DNA of 64,000 nucleotides from Coturnix japonica (GCF_001577835.2 NC_029525.1:18234016-18298015), one strand, 5' to 3'; positions 30,633 to 44,395 are shown, counted from the first letter of the stretch. Numbers and translations are program-made. Notes: generated by a model from the sequence alone, not told the origin.

Positions 30633-30926
30633 ACTGAGCGCAGCCTCCAGCCGCAGCCACACGAGCAGCAGGGGCAGGACTCGGCAGCCGGCCCCGGGAA
30701 TCCCGGGCAGGGACCCGGCGCGGGCCGGGGCTACGTGCGGCCGGCTCCGCAGCACGTCACCACTCCCGAGCCCCGAAGCGATGAGCGGAGAGATCACAGC
30801 GGGGCCGATCTGAGCCCTGAGGGGAACCGAGCCCTGAGGGGAACCGCCGCTGCACCGCGACCGGACCGGGCCGAAACCAGCTCCACATCCGGCCACAGGA
30901 GCCGGAAATGACCTCCACGCTGAGCG

Positions 30927-30971
30927 TCACTTCCGGCGGCTTGCGACGGTTCGGCGCGCGTTCACTTCCGG
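30927..30971 (+). promoter_or_regulatory. MFAP1: Paired ETS-type sites in the MFAP1 promoter
   Basis: Two copies of TCACTTCCGG (30,927-30,936 and 30,962-30,971), 35 bp apart, lie 110-155 bp before the ATG in a CpG-rich, TATA-less promoter. A third core, CCGGAAAT, lies at 30,902. ETS/GABP sites are common in housekeeping promoters; binding here is inferred. Confidence 0.55.
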
Positions 30972-31081
30972 TACGCCGGCGGAAGCGGGAGTTGCAGTTC
31001 CGGGTGAGCGGTCGGTCTGTCGGTCTGTCGGTCGGTCGGTGCTGTGAGCGGCTGCGGTTCGTCCCGTCCCGTCCCGCCGCC

Positions 31082-34000
31082 ATGTCGGCCCCCAGCGCTC
31101 TCGTGAAGCAGCCGCCCATCCAGTCCACGGCGGGCGCCGTGCCCGTCCGCAATGAGAAGGGTGAGTGCGGGGCGCCGGGAGGGGCGGGGGGCGCGGGCAC
31201 GGCGGCGGCGTGAATGTTCATGGCATGAATGCACATGGCTGCCCATGGCGCCCTGCTCATGGCCCGGCTGCCCATGGCTGCCCATGGCTGCTCACGGCTG
31301 TTCATGGCCCGGCTGCCCATGGCGCCCTGCTCATGGCCCGGCTGCTCATGGCTTCCCGCTGCTGTTCCTCCCGCTGCTGTTCCCCCCCCTCCCGCAGGCG
31401 AGCTGTCTATGGAGAAGGTGAAGGTGAAGCGGTACGTGTCGGGGAAGCGGCCCGACTACGCGCCCATGGAATCCTCGGAGGAGGAGGACGAGGAGTTCCA
31501 GTTCATCAAGAAGGCGAAGGAGCAGGAGGTGGAGCCCGAGGAGCAGGAGGAGGAGGTCGCCAACGACCCGCGGCTGCGGCGGCTGCAGAACCGCATCACT
31601 GAGGACGTGGAGGAGCGGTGAGTGCTCGGCTCCGGGCTCTGCTCCCTCCTCGTGCTCCCCCCCAGCTTTGTGTTTCCGGGCTCCTGAGCACGCAGGGGAT
31701 GCCTCTTTCCTTCACACGCTTCGTGGTCCCGGGTCTGACTACGGTCTCATTAGAAACAGATCGCAAAGATTTCTCTTCTTTAGTCTCCTTGTGTTCAGAG
31801 CTTCGTAGTCGAGTGGACATTTGTTGCAGGCTGGCAAGACACCGCAAAATTGTGGAGCCTGAAGTGGTCGGAGAGAGTGATTCTGAGGTAGAAGGTGAAG
31901 CGTGGCGTGTGGAGAGAGAGGACACCAGTGAAGAGGAAGAGGAAGAGATCGATGATGAGGTTCGTTATATTGCTGAGCAGATGTGGCCTGGGAAAGTCCC
32001 CTTAGGCCCTGTCTGGAATTCGTGCTTGCAGACACACGTGAACTGTGGTGAGACTGGGTGGATGTTGGGACCTGAGTTAAAGCCAGCTGTGGTGTGACCA
32101 CAGCCTGTGGGTTATGGGGCACCAGGGAGGTCACCTGCGTTCTGAGGTGTGGGCTTATATAAGCAGTCAACATCATATCATATAAGCTCAACATCATGCT
32201 TTTTATATGGAAAAAGGAAGGAAGCGATAGTGGGGCTGGTTGGCTGAGTCTGTGTTTGATGTGTCTCCATTAGGAGATCGAGCGTCGGCGTGGGATGATG
32301 CGTCAGAGAGCGCAGGAGAGAAAAACTGAGGAGCTGGAAGTGATGGAGCTGGAAGATGAGGGCAGATCTGGAGAAGAGTCTGAGTCAGAGTCTGAGTACG
32401 AGGAGTACACAGACAGCGAGGATGAAATGGAGCCACGTCTCAAACCTGTCTTCATCCGCAAGTAGGTGATAAGGTGATACAGCTGCATGGGCCAAGCACT
32501 GCATCAGGGATGGGCAGTGACTGACCTGGTAGGGCATGGCTGGGTACTTCCAACTGGGGACTTTAGGCAGGTACAGCACAACAGAAACCAGGTAGTGTGC
32601 TCCAACATGTTCCACAGCCAGTAGCAGGGTCTCCCATCACCTTTGTGCATGTCTGCAGATGTGAGGAGACTGAGTATGGTCGCTCTTGAATGAGCAAAAT
32701 CAGAAAGGAGAGAGCCTTGGGACTTGGCCCTGCCGTGGGGGGCATAAAGACTAAAAGAGGCTGCAGTGGGAGCAGAGGTCTGCAGTGGCATGTTGAAAGG
32801 CTGAAGGCTTTTGTGGTCCCTGCTCACAGGAAGGACCGGATCACAGTTCAGGAGCGAGAAGCAGAAGCCTTGAAGCAGAAGGAGCTAGAACAGGAGGCAA
32901 AGAGATTAGCAGAAGAGAGGCGCAAGTACACACTCAAGGTACAGCGGGGCAGACTGGGGCATGCATGTTGGGGCAGCCATTGCAGTGAGCTGAGCTTGGT
33001 CTTGGCTTCAGATCGTGGAAGAGGAGGCAAAGAAGGAGCTGGAAGAGAATAAGCGCTCGTTGGCAGCACTTGATGCTCTCGATACAGACGATGAGAATGA
33101 TGAGGAGGAGTACGAGGCTTGGAAAGTACGTGAGCTGAAGCGCATCAAACGGGATCGTGAAGAACGAGAAGCGTAAGTACTGTCTGCTTAAGGCAGGGGA
33201 GGGTCCCTGCAGTCCCAGGCCCTGCAGGACAGCGGGCAGTTGAGGCGTCTCTTTCTCAGTCTTTGTTTTGGCAGCATCAGGAATTTTCTTGAGGTGCTTT
33301 ACTCCATTATGGAGTCAGTCAACGTATTCGTCAGAAAGTCCCGGGTGGCAGCAGCTGTCCCATCTTGGGAGGGCACTGAGGGATGCAGGGGCTCAGGGTT
33401 TCTCTTTTGCCCAGCATGGAGAAAGAGAAGGCAGAGATCGAGCGGATGAGGAACCTGACAGAGGAGGAGCGCCGTGCCGAGCTGCGAGCCAACGGCAAAG
33501 TCATCACCAACAAGGCAGTGAAGGGCAAATACAAGTTCCTGCAGAAGTACTACCACCGTGGCGCCTTCTTCATGGTGAGTTCTGCTGCCAGGCCTGGGGC
33601 TGCGTGGACCACGTGGCTGTTTTGGGGGAGTTTTCCCTAGTGGTACCCAAGTAAGGGCTGGCCAAGCACACAGGACCAGAGCTGGCCCTCAACAGCAGCG
33701 TGCTGCTGAAGTGACTGAGGGGATCTGAGGTGCCTGTCAGGTCTGGCAGGCAGGGTGAGTAAAGACACGAATGCAGTTCGTCAGGGACTTGCTGCATGGA
33801 GCAGCAGTCCCAGGACAGCTGGTTCTCGGTAGCTCTTCTCCACTTGTCTTCTACTGACACTTGCTGGAAACTTGCAAGTCAAGCAGGTGTGTCCTTCCTC
33901 CGCAGGACGAAGATGAGGAGGTGTACAAGCGGGACTTCAGTGCCCCTACCCTCGAGGACCACTTCAACAAAACTATCCTGCCCAAAGTCATGCAGGTGGG

Positions 34001-34336
34001 TGTGTGGCAGGTCTGTGCGCTGCCCCAGCTCCACCAGTGCTGCTCAGCTGGGGCTCGTGGGATCGGTGGGATCTCACGAGGGAAGGAGCAGTGACATGAT
34101 AGGGTCCCCACATCGTACACCAACTGATGCTCACAATCTTTCCTGCCTCCCAGGTCAAGAACTTTGGGCGCTCAGGACGGACAAAGTACACGCACTTGGT
34201 AGACCAGGATACCACCTCGTTTGACTCTGCCTGGGGCCAAGAAAGTGCACAGAACACTAAATTCTTCAAGCAGAAAGCAGCAGGCGTGAGGGATGTCTTC
34301 GAGAGACCCTCGGCCAAGAAGCGGAAGACCACTTAA
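31082..34336 (+). CDS. MFAP1: Microfibril-associated protein 1 (spliceosomal), complete, 9 exons
   Basis: Despite its name, MFAP1 is a nuclear component of the spliceosomal B complex, interacting with the PRP38 group. Exons: 31082-31160, 31398-31617, 31830-31959, 32274-32461, 32830-32938, 33012-33172, 33415-33574, 33906-33995, 34154-34336. They give 439 aa, the same as human, with all phases consistent. The protein starts [12 protein letters not shown]. It has long acidic blocks ([32 protein letters not shown]) alternating with charged helices, then the conserved C-terminal region ([20 protein letters not shown], then [19 protein letters not shown]), ending in basic KKRKTT. The donor after exon 3 (GTTCGT) is weak. 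It lies head-on to HYPK, their 3' ends about 0.5 kb apart, as in human. Confidence 0.98.
31209..31350. repeat. Imperfect CATGGC(TGCC) repeat in MFAP1 intron 1
   Basis: Tandem and nested copies of CATGGCTGCC, CATGGCGCCCTGCT and CATGGCCCGGCTGC fill most of the 237-bp first intron. Blocks of about 66 bp are duplicated. Confidence 0.75.
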
Positions 34337-34868
34337 GGGAGCAGACAGGAGGGCGTCCTGTGGCTGACTGGGCAGAGAGGCACTGCTTTATCAGCTGCCT
34401 GAGAGCCTGGGCAGGAACAGCAGGGACAAAACACCGCACCAGGACTCGTGCCACAATCAGCTGTCCCTCTGGGCCCTTGCACTGCATCCTCCCTGTTAGT
34501 TGGTGGCATGATCCATGACCTATACTGCAGAGACTCGGCAGACTCCCATCGCTGGTTCTTGTGGCAGATGACTTCCAGCCATGCTGAGCAGCCTCATGGT
34601 CATGTCACCACCCCACCAGCCTGCGAGAGCCTTGGCAGCACCAGAGCAGCTGTACAGAAGCACAGCACCCCCTGCTCCAGCATCCCCACCTTCAGAGGAA
34701 CTAGCAGACACTTATCCCTGTCTGGTCCACAGTATCTCTCTATTCCTCCTACCTTTCCCCATTGTCATTTTGGATCTTCCTTTGGGTGGGAACAGCTGTG
34801 ACAGACTCCTAACCCTGTTTTTGCAGGGCTTGGCTTTTCTATCTGTACAGGGGGATGGGATTGTTTTG

Positions 34869-34874
34869 ATTAAA
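34869..34874 (+). terminator. MFAP1: Poly(A) signal of MFAP1
   Basis: ATTAAA on the plus strand about 530 bp after the stop, in a T-rich context, followed by TTGTTTTCTT-type downstream sequence. Confidence 0.55.
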
Positions 34875-35389
34875 ACAATTGTTTTCTTACAAATTTCAGT
34901 AGTGGAGTTACCCTGCCCTGGCCAATCACTTCCCCTCACCTCAATAGTGCAGCAACACAACATTAGCAGCAACGGGCCTGAGAAAGGTAAACTGCCAAGG
35001 GTGCTGCATCACTTGTGATCAGGGTTCCTGCCCTCACTCAGGAGGCTGAGGGGCAAAGGCGGCAGCAGCTCCTTTCCAGCTGTGCTGCTCTGCCTGCTGC
35101 AGTGGGGACAGCATGACAGGAGTTGCTGTCAGGGCAGAGCCACTGTGCTGGAGACCAAAAGCCTGTCCTGGATCAGCCTGACAAGCCATGAGAATCCTGG
35201 GTAAGCTCACTGAGCTGCACAAAGGGACCAGCACTCACACTCTAATTACAGGGAACTTGGTGTCACCACCCTGATGCCACACATTGTCCCCACATTATCC
35301 CCATCACCGGGTGCCCTCTCAGATCTGCCCAGCACGGGAAATGCTCGGTGCTGCACGGACCACAGGAACAGCCTGTTCCCACCGCTGCC
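34875..35389. other. Convergent spacer between MFAP1 and HYPK
   Basis: About 515 bp between the MFAP1 poly(A) signal (+) and the HYPK poly(A) signal (-). Nothing else is seen. Confidence 0.6.
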
Positions 35390-35395
35390 TTTATT
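35390..35395 (-). terminator. HYPK: Poly(A) signal of HYPK
   Basis: AATAAA on the minus strand 86 bp past the HYPK stop codon. Confidence 0.8.
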
Positions 35396-35480
35396 CAATA
35401 AGTTAACGCACACCGTCTCCAGCCCAGGCCGTGTTGCTCTTCTCACAACGAGGGAGCACAGAGCCAGCAGCAGCCCGTGC

Positions 35481-36275
35481 TCAGTTGGTGAGGGTGATCA
35501 GTGCTTCCACCACGTTGCCCATGTGCTCCCGCAGACTTCGCTCCGCAGCCGCCCGTGAGATCTCCATCTCATTCATCTGTGGGGAAACAGCCGCAGCTCA
35601 GCGCAGACGTGAGACCACCCCATGGAGCAGGGGGAGGGGTTGGCTCAGCTCATCGGGGACACCCCGCTGTGCAACCCCTGACATCTGGGACGCGCCGGAG
35701 CCAATTGCGCTTCCTCCCCTACTTACAATCAGCTCCAGGTCTTCTTTTTTGATGGTGACTTTGGCCAGCTCCTTCTCCCTGTAAGCAGAGGCAGAACCGC
35801 CCGGCAGTGGAGGGGCGGCTCCGTTCAGCCCCAGCCGCAGCAGTGGCTCCATGGCGGAGCACGGCACCCACGGGAGCCCCGCCCAGGGCAGCGGAGCAGG
35901 AACCGAGGCCGAGCCCGAACCGAGCGGGTCGGGGCCGCCCCGGAGCCACGTGTGTGTCGGTTACCTCTCCTGCTTCGCCTTCTGCTCGCGGGACCGCCGG
36001 TCTCCGATCACCGACATGGCCTAAGGGAACGAGCACGGTCACGGCGCGGCCCCGACCCGGCGCGTCCCCGAGCGGCGCCCGGCCCGCACCGTCTCCAGGT
36101 TGGAGCTCTGGATCTCCTTCTCCTCCGCGTAGTCCGTCACCCGCTCCAGGTCCGCCGCTCCGCTGTCGTGTTTCCGCGGTTTCTCGGCCGCTCTCCCCCC
36201 CGCCCCGTCGCTGCCCCCCCCGGAGCCGTTGGGCTCGGTCTCCAACTCCAGCTCCACATCCCCCTCGGCCGCCAT
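35481..36275 (-). CDS. HYPK: Huntingtin-interacting protein K, complete, 4 exons
   Basis: Small ribosome-associated partner and inhibitor of the NatA N-terminal acetyltransferase (NAA10-NAA15) that also limits polyQ aggregation. Exons, 5' to 3': 36090-36275, 35965-36020, 35727-35778, 35481-35576. They give 129 aa, the usual HYPK length. The N-terminus is acidic and Gly-rich (VELELETEPNGSGGG), followed by the conserved YAEEKEIQSSNLETAMSVIG stretch, the KVTIKKEDLELI helix and a C-terminal UBA-like domain ending MGNVVEALITLTN. The start was chosen as the Met giving MAAEGDVELELE. It is divergent from SERINC4 (534 bp between start codons) and convergent with MFAP1, the same arrangement as in human. 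Confidence 0.96.
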
Positions 36276-36292
36276 TACGCCGCCCCCGGGCC

Positions 36293-36302
36293 TCACTTCC
36301 GG
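36293..36302 (+). promoter_or_regulatory. HYPK: ETS-type site in the HYPK promoter
   Basis: TCACTTCCGG as read on the plus strand, 18 bp upstream of the HYPK ATG. It is the same 10-mer as the pair at MFAP1. A site this close to the ATG would lie at or within the transcription start region. Confidence 0.4.
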
Positions 36303-36393
36303 CGGAACCAGCGAGAGCGGGGAGGGAGGGGCGGGTGCGGGATAGAGCGGCACCAGCTGCGGCCGAGGGGACAGAGCGCCCCCTGCGGCCGCC

Positions 36394-36509
36394 CGTGTGT
36401 AATGAATGTACCGACCGTGGTACGTCACCGGTGTGTAACGCAAACCCGTGTGTTAACGCACCGTGTGCAATGAATGCACCGTGTGTAACGCACCGTGTGT
36501 AACGCACCG
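36394..36509. repeat. About 14-bp (CACCGTGTGTAACG)n array between HYPK and SERINC4
   Basis: Five to six degenerate units based on ACCGTGTGTAACGC and TGCAATGAATGCACC. It occupies the middle of the divergent promoter interval. Confidence 0.75.
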
Positions 36510-36552
36510 CCCCATGGGCCGCGTGTTCCCGCAGCCGCTGCACGAGGAGCCG

Positions 36553-36641
36553 CCGTTCAGCTCCGTTCAGCTCCGTTCAGTTCCGTTCAGCTCCGTTCAG
36601 TTCCGTTCAGCTCCGTTCAGCTCCGTTCAGCTCCGTTTCCG
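36553..36641. repeat. 10-bp (CTCCGTTCAG)n array upstream of SERINC4
   Basis: Nine units of CTCCGTTCAG or TTCCGTTCAG, nearly perfect, about 170 bp before the SERINC4 ATG. Confidence 0.9.
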
Positions 36642-36808
36642 TTCCCCCCACGGGCCCCCCAGGACGCGGCTCCGCGCTTCGGGCCGCACCGGGCGACGCG
36701 GCAGCGCCCACGGGCGGGGGGTGACCCGTGTGAGCAGCGAGCAGCTGGCGGGGCGGGTCACAGCGCAATCCCTTAATCCCATCGGGACCAGATGAGCCTG
36801 GACGGGTC

Positions 36809-40244
<3,436 letters not shown>

Positions 40245-40670
40245 TCCCTGCCGGGATGGACTGTGCTTGGCCCCGTGCATGGCCCTTGCCGTGCCACGTG
40301 TCTGGGTCCTGGCCTCACGGGTCCCTCGACTGCTCCTCACCCCATGGCTGAGGAGAAGATGTCACCTGAGCACAGGGGGAGGACCCGGGAGGCAGCAGCT
40401 CTGCTGCACCAGCTCCAGGGACACGACCTGCACTGAGCTGAAGCCAACACGGGGCGATCCCGAGCCTGCCCAGGTGGCAGCTGCTCAGCTTCAGCTTCAG
40501 CTGCTGCTGCGCCCCCCTCCAGGCACGGGGGCAGCTCCTGCCCGGCTGCCCCCCTGCTGCCGTGGCCCGAGGCCCGCGGCGAGCAGCGCTCTGGTCTGTC
40601 TGCAGTGTCAGCTGAGCTGCCCGGCACTGCGGGTACTGTAAATAGCTCCATAAATATTTCTTTTTTAACA
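40245..40670 (+). other. SERINC4: 3' UTR of SERINC4
   Basis: Noncoding sequence after the stop. A variant CATAAA at 40,649-40,654, followed by a T-rich run, is the only plausible poly(A) signal before the GC-rich region starts at about 40,690. Confidence 0.4.
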
Positions 40671-40852
40671 CAAATCACTCATCTGACTCTTCGCCGCCTG
40701 TTCGCGGGGCTGGGCGCAGCCGGTGCCAGCAGCACCGCGGGGGAAGCCCCAGCTCCCGCAGCAGCTGCAGCTCCCGGGTCCGCAGCTCCCCGCGCGGGAC
40801 AGGCCCCTCCCTGCGCCCGTTCGTGTCTCTGCGACCGAGCGCAGCCCCGCGG

Positions 40853-40993
40853 AGGACGGACAGACAGACGGACGGACAGACGGACGGACGGACGGACAGA
40901 CAAACGGACGGACAGACAGACGGACAGACAGACGGACGGACAGACGGACAGACGGACAGACGGACGGACGGATGGACGGACAGACGGACAGAC
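40853..40993. repeat. (GGAC/AGAC)n tetranucleotide array
   Basis: About 35 units mixing GGAC and AGAC over 140 bp, between SERINC4 and the Rab-like remnant. Open frames such as TDRRTDG or VCPSVRPS through it are repeat artefacts. Confidence 0.95.
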
Positions 40994-41269
40994 ACCTCCT
41001 GCGGCGGCTGCTCCTGCCCAGAGCGATCCGAGAGGCGCCGGGGCGCGGTGTCCGTCGGGGCGCGGTACCGGCACGGCCGCAGGAATGTGGGCCGGCCCCG
41101 GGCCCCCGCCCCGCCCTCAGAGCAAACGCGGCGGTACCGCGCGGTTCTGCGCCCGACGGGGGCCCCGTGAGGCCGCAGCTCGGCCGGGTCCGGCCGCCCG
41201 GAGGAATCCCGACGGACAAGGTCCGGCGGCGCGGCCCCGTTTCCCCGCGCAGCGCTGCGGGCCGCCGTC

Positions 41270-43021
41270 CCGTTTCCCCCCCGGCCACGAAGGGACGCGG
41301 CTGCGGCAGCGGCTCCGGGACGCCGCGCAGGTAAAGGCGCGGGGCTCGGGGCGGCCGCGGGTTGTGCCGGCGGAGACAACGGGACTCTCCCCGCCAGGAG
41401 AACGCGCGGCTGCGGCTCGGCCTGATGCGCTCCGAGCCCGGAGTGCGCCGGCTGCGGGCGGAGCTGGAGCGGCGGGCGGGGGGCGAGGCGAGACCCCGGC
41501 CCCGGGCTGCGCTCCGGCCTTTCCCCGCCCCGCTGCGCACACGGGCGTCAGCCCAGGGACGGCCCCGCGCCGCCCGTAGGTCCAGGGAGGGCTCCGTCGT
41601 GCCGCGAACGCGGGCAGCCGTCGGGAAGCCCACGAGGATCCCGGCCCGCCGCTCCCCACCCGTTCCACACCGCTCCGTGACACCGCGCGCCCCGGAGTTG
41701 TCCCGGCGATTCCGGCACCCCCAGAAACGGGAGCGAAAGGACGCGGGCGGCCCCCGGTGTCGGCCTTGTCGTGAGGATCCCGTTTGTCCGCAGGGAGCAG
41801 CCGCCCTTCACAGGTTACATCGGGACGCTGCGGTACGTCGGGGCGTGCAGGGCGGGAGGCGGCGCGGGGGTCGGCCGGGATACGCTCCTCCCCGGTGCCG
41901 ACCCGGCCTTAGGCCGCCGCGCTGGGCGGGTCGACGAATGGGATCCGACGGGAGAGCGACGGCAGCCAGCGCTCAGCCCTGCTGCCGGGGCCCCGGAGCG
42001 GTGAGCACCGGGGAAGGGTGGGAGGACGGCGGGGACGCTGCCGGTGAGACCCCCCCCACAAGCTGCCCTACAGCTCGGGGGCCGCAGCCGGGGACCCCCG
42101 CAGGCCCCAGTGCCGGCAGCGGCAGAGCCCCCCGGGAGCCCATCAACACCGACACCCCAACCCCGCAGCCCCGAGCCCCCGTTCGGCCCTGCGGCCCCCC
42201 CAGGTGAACCCACAGCCGGTGAGAGCTGAACGCACAGAGGTGCAGGAGCAGCTGCAGCCTCCTCCCCCCGCGCTGTGACGGGCCGGGCGGCTCCTCGTGC
42301 CCCCGGACAGCGCAGCCTCCAGCGGGGACTCGGCCTCACCCAGCGACGGCGGCAGCCGGGGCTCAGAGGACGCGTGTGCTGCCAGCCCCGCTCAGGACAC
42401 GCAGGTCGGGCCCTGTCCGCCGCCCCACCCGACCCACGGGCTCAACGAGTTCCGAGGTGGCATCTCGTCCACGTTACGTAGCAGGTACCGGGGCTGCGGC
42501 AGAGGGGCTGGGATACGCGGGGTGGGGGCTGACGCTGCCTCGGGCAGGGGTGGACTTGCAGGTGAAGGAGCTGCCGGTGGACGGGGAGCAAAGCACGCTG
42601 CAGATGTGGGGCATCGCCGGGCAGGAGAGGCGAGGAGGGCAGCAGCTCCCACCCCCCGCAGTGCAGCCGGTCTCTGCTGCGGGCCCGGCCCCGCGCGGCC
42701 CCACGGGCGGTGACAGCCCGGCTCCAGGTACCGCAGCATCGGCCGCTCCTACTTCCCAAGGCCCACGGGCTGCTGCCCCTGTACCACGGCAGCTCCCACG
42801 GCAGCTTCCTCAGCGTCCGGCAGTGGATCGAGGACATCGAGGTACCGGGAGGAGTCAGCAGCCCCAGAGCCGGGCTGAGCAGCGTTATGTTGAACGGCCG
42901 GAGCCCGAGCCGCGTCCTGTTCCCGCAGGGCGTCGGGACCGCGGTGCCGCTCGTGTCGGTGGGCGATGAGAGCGACCTGCGGGCCGGGCTTCACAGCGCC
43001 CACGGACAGAGGCTGCCCACG
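41270..43021 (+). pseudogene. Decayed large-Rab gene (RASEF/CRACR2A/RAB44 type)
   Basis: Recognisable exons in order: coiled-coil pieces at about 41,286-41,331 (RLRQRLRDAAQ) and from 41,398 (ENARLRLGLMRSEPGVRRLR), a Ser/Gly/Asp-rich linker from about 42,311, then Rab exons ending 42,477 and spanning 42,548-42,629, 42,728-42,841 and 42,929-43,021. Boundaries and phases match the GTPase exons of RASEF. Retained family stretches include LNEFRGGISSTL, VDLQVKELPVDGEQSTLQ, AGQER, YRSIGRSYF and FLSVRQWIEDIE. Nucleotide-binding motifs are lost: the P-loop reads VGPCPP instead of GKS/T, DTAGQ reads GIAGQ, and NKxD reads DESD. The 42,728 exon is one base short (about 42,755), breaking the frame inside SYFRKA. 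The donor at 42,630 is GC. No final GTPase exon (SAK motif) is found. This is a host gene. An expressed non-GTP-binding relative remains possible for the upstream part. Confidence 0.65.
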
Positions 43022-43546
43022 GTGAGCGGCCCCTGGAGCCCGGCCCTGACTCCGGCCGCTGCCGCGAGACCGGCGCCAAGGGCGGCACCGACGCGGTGGA
43101 GGCTGCGCCGCGCATCGCCCGGTGACACGGAAACGGGGCGGGCGGGGCGTTGTGTGACACTTTGCGCCTCGGCCCCGCAGGGCGGGAAGCGAACGGCAGC
43201 TCCGGGCAGCGGCTCCCGCCCGGATCCCGGCACCGCCGCCCCAACGGCCGCCAGGAGCTGCGGGGACGGACCGGGAGCGGCACCTCCGAGCCCGGCGGTT
43301 CCCGGCCCCCACTACAGCAACTACCGGCACTACAGACACTGCAGCACCCGGCGCTGCCGTCACTGCGCTGCCGTCGTTCCGCCGTGCTCCCGGCTCGCTC
43401 CGTCCCGTGCTCCCGGTCCCGGTTCCGTTCACAGCCCGCAGCACCGATCGCCCCCCGCCCCGTCCCCGCGATGCCGCTCCCGCCCCCATCGCCCCCCGCC
43501 GCCGGTAGCACGGAGGAGGCCGCTCCCGCAGGGCTGCACCAGCTAC
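43022..43546. other. GC-rich spacer between the Rab remnant and SERF2
   Basis: Where the last Rab exon should lie I see an acceptor-like GCCCCGCAG at about 43,172-43,180 but no SAK or hypervariable-tail coding. Open frames on both strands are due to base composition. Confidence 0.4.
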
Positions 43547-43552
43547 TTTAAT
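43547..43552 (-). terminator. SERF2: Poly(A) signal of SERF2
   Basis: ATTAAA on the minus strand 72 bp past the SERF2 stop, isolated in an otherwise very GC-rich stretch. Confidence 0.65.
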
Positions 43553-43623
43553 GGAGCCGGGCGGGGCGGCCGCGGGGCATCGCTCGGTGTCGCTCGTGGC
43601 CGCTCGTTACCGCGGTCCCGCCG

Positions 43624-44033
43624 CTACTTGGCGCCCTCCTTCTTCTGTTTCTGCTGCATTATCTCCGAGTCCCTGCGGGCAGCGCGGTTCGGTTCGGGCC
43701 GGGCTCGGTGCGCGGTGACCGCCCGGTGCCCCGCTCCGCCTCACCTCTGTTTCCGTGCGGCAGCGGACAGCCCGTCGTCGCGCCGTTTCCCCTTCCCGTT
43801 GTCGCTCTGCTTCTTCAGGTTCTTCTGCCGCGCCAGCTCGCGTTGGTTCCCGCCTGCACCGCGCGCAGCTCAGCCCGGCCCCGGGACAAGGCCGGGACAA
43901 GGCCAAGGCCCCGCGATAAGGCCCCGGTGCCCCAGTCGGAGCGCACGGAGCCGCCCCGTCCCTCCCCCGCCCCGCGGCGGTTCTGTTCGGTTCTGTTCGG
44001 TTCGGTCCCGGCCCGCCCGCACTCACGGGTCAT
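43624..44033 (-). CDS. SERF2: Small EDRK-rich factor 2, complete, 3 exons
   Basis: Tiny, highly charged 4F5-family protein that modifies amyloid aggregation (MOAG-4 relative). Exons, 5' to 3': 44027-44033, 43745-43853, 43624-43672. They give 54 aa (human isoform about 59). The first coding exon carries only 7 nt (MTR split), exactly as in the family. The sequence has [34 protein letters not shown] and IMQQKQKK, then a shortened tail EGAK where mammals have a longer Lys/Glu end. Its ATG lies 363 bp from the stop of the FKBP-like gene upstream on the same strand, so its promoter overlaps that gene's 3' UTR. Confidence 0.95.
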
Positions 44034-44072
44034 GGTTCCGCTCGGTTCCGTTCGGTTCCGCTCGGTCCCGCC
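43979..44072. repeat. (TTCGG/TTCCG)n pentamer runs around the SERF2 start
   Basis: Two short arrays of GGTTC-type pentamers flank the first coding exon of SERF2 (about 43,979-44,010 and 44,037-44,072). The units are the same as those in SERINC4 intron 1. Confidence 0.8.
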
Positions 44073-44395
44073 CTCCGCTCCGCCGCCACGTCCCGCACTT
44101 CCCCCGTTGGCCCCGCCCCCGCAGTTCCCTTTAAGGGACGGTCGCGGCCAATCGCCGCCCCGCGCCCGCCCCCCGCCGCCCTCCTATTGGCTCGCGGCGA
44201 CGGCCCGGCCCCGCCTGATTGGCCGCGGGCTACGGCCGCCGTTCCGCCCGCGGGGGCGATGCCGGGAGCTACGGCGCAGGCGCGAGGAAACGCGGGGAGG
44301 GGGGGAAGCGGGAAGGGGGGGGGAGCGGGACGGAACCGGGTCAACCGTGCGGGCAGAGCGACCGGGAGCGACGAGTGCGGCCGGGCGGGGCGGGA

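Noticed and set aside
40850-41070. Repetitive peptides (VCPSVRPS, TDRRTDGQ) as a novel low-complexity protein
   Set aside because: All derive from the GGAC/AGAC tetranucleotide array read in different frames.
42710-44134. 474-codon plus-strand frame across the Rab remnant and antisense to SERF2
   Set aside because: It is out of frame with the Rab-like exon after its first residues and runs antisense to the well-supported SERF2 exons. Low-complexity Pro/Arg composition.
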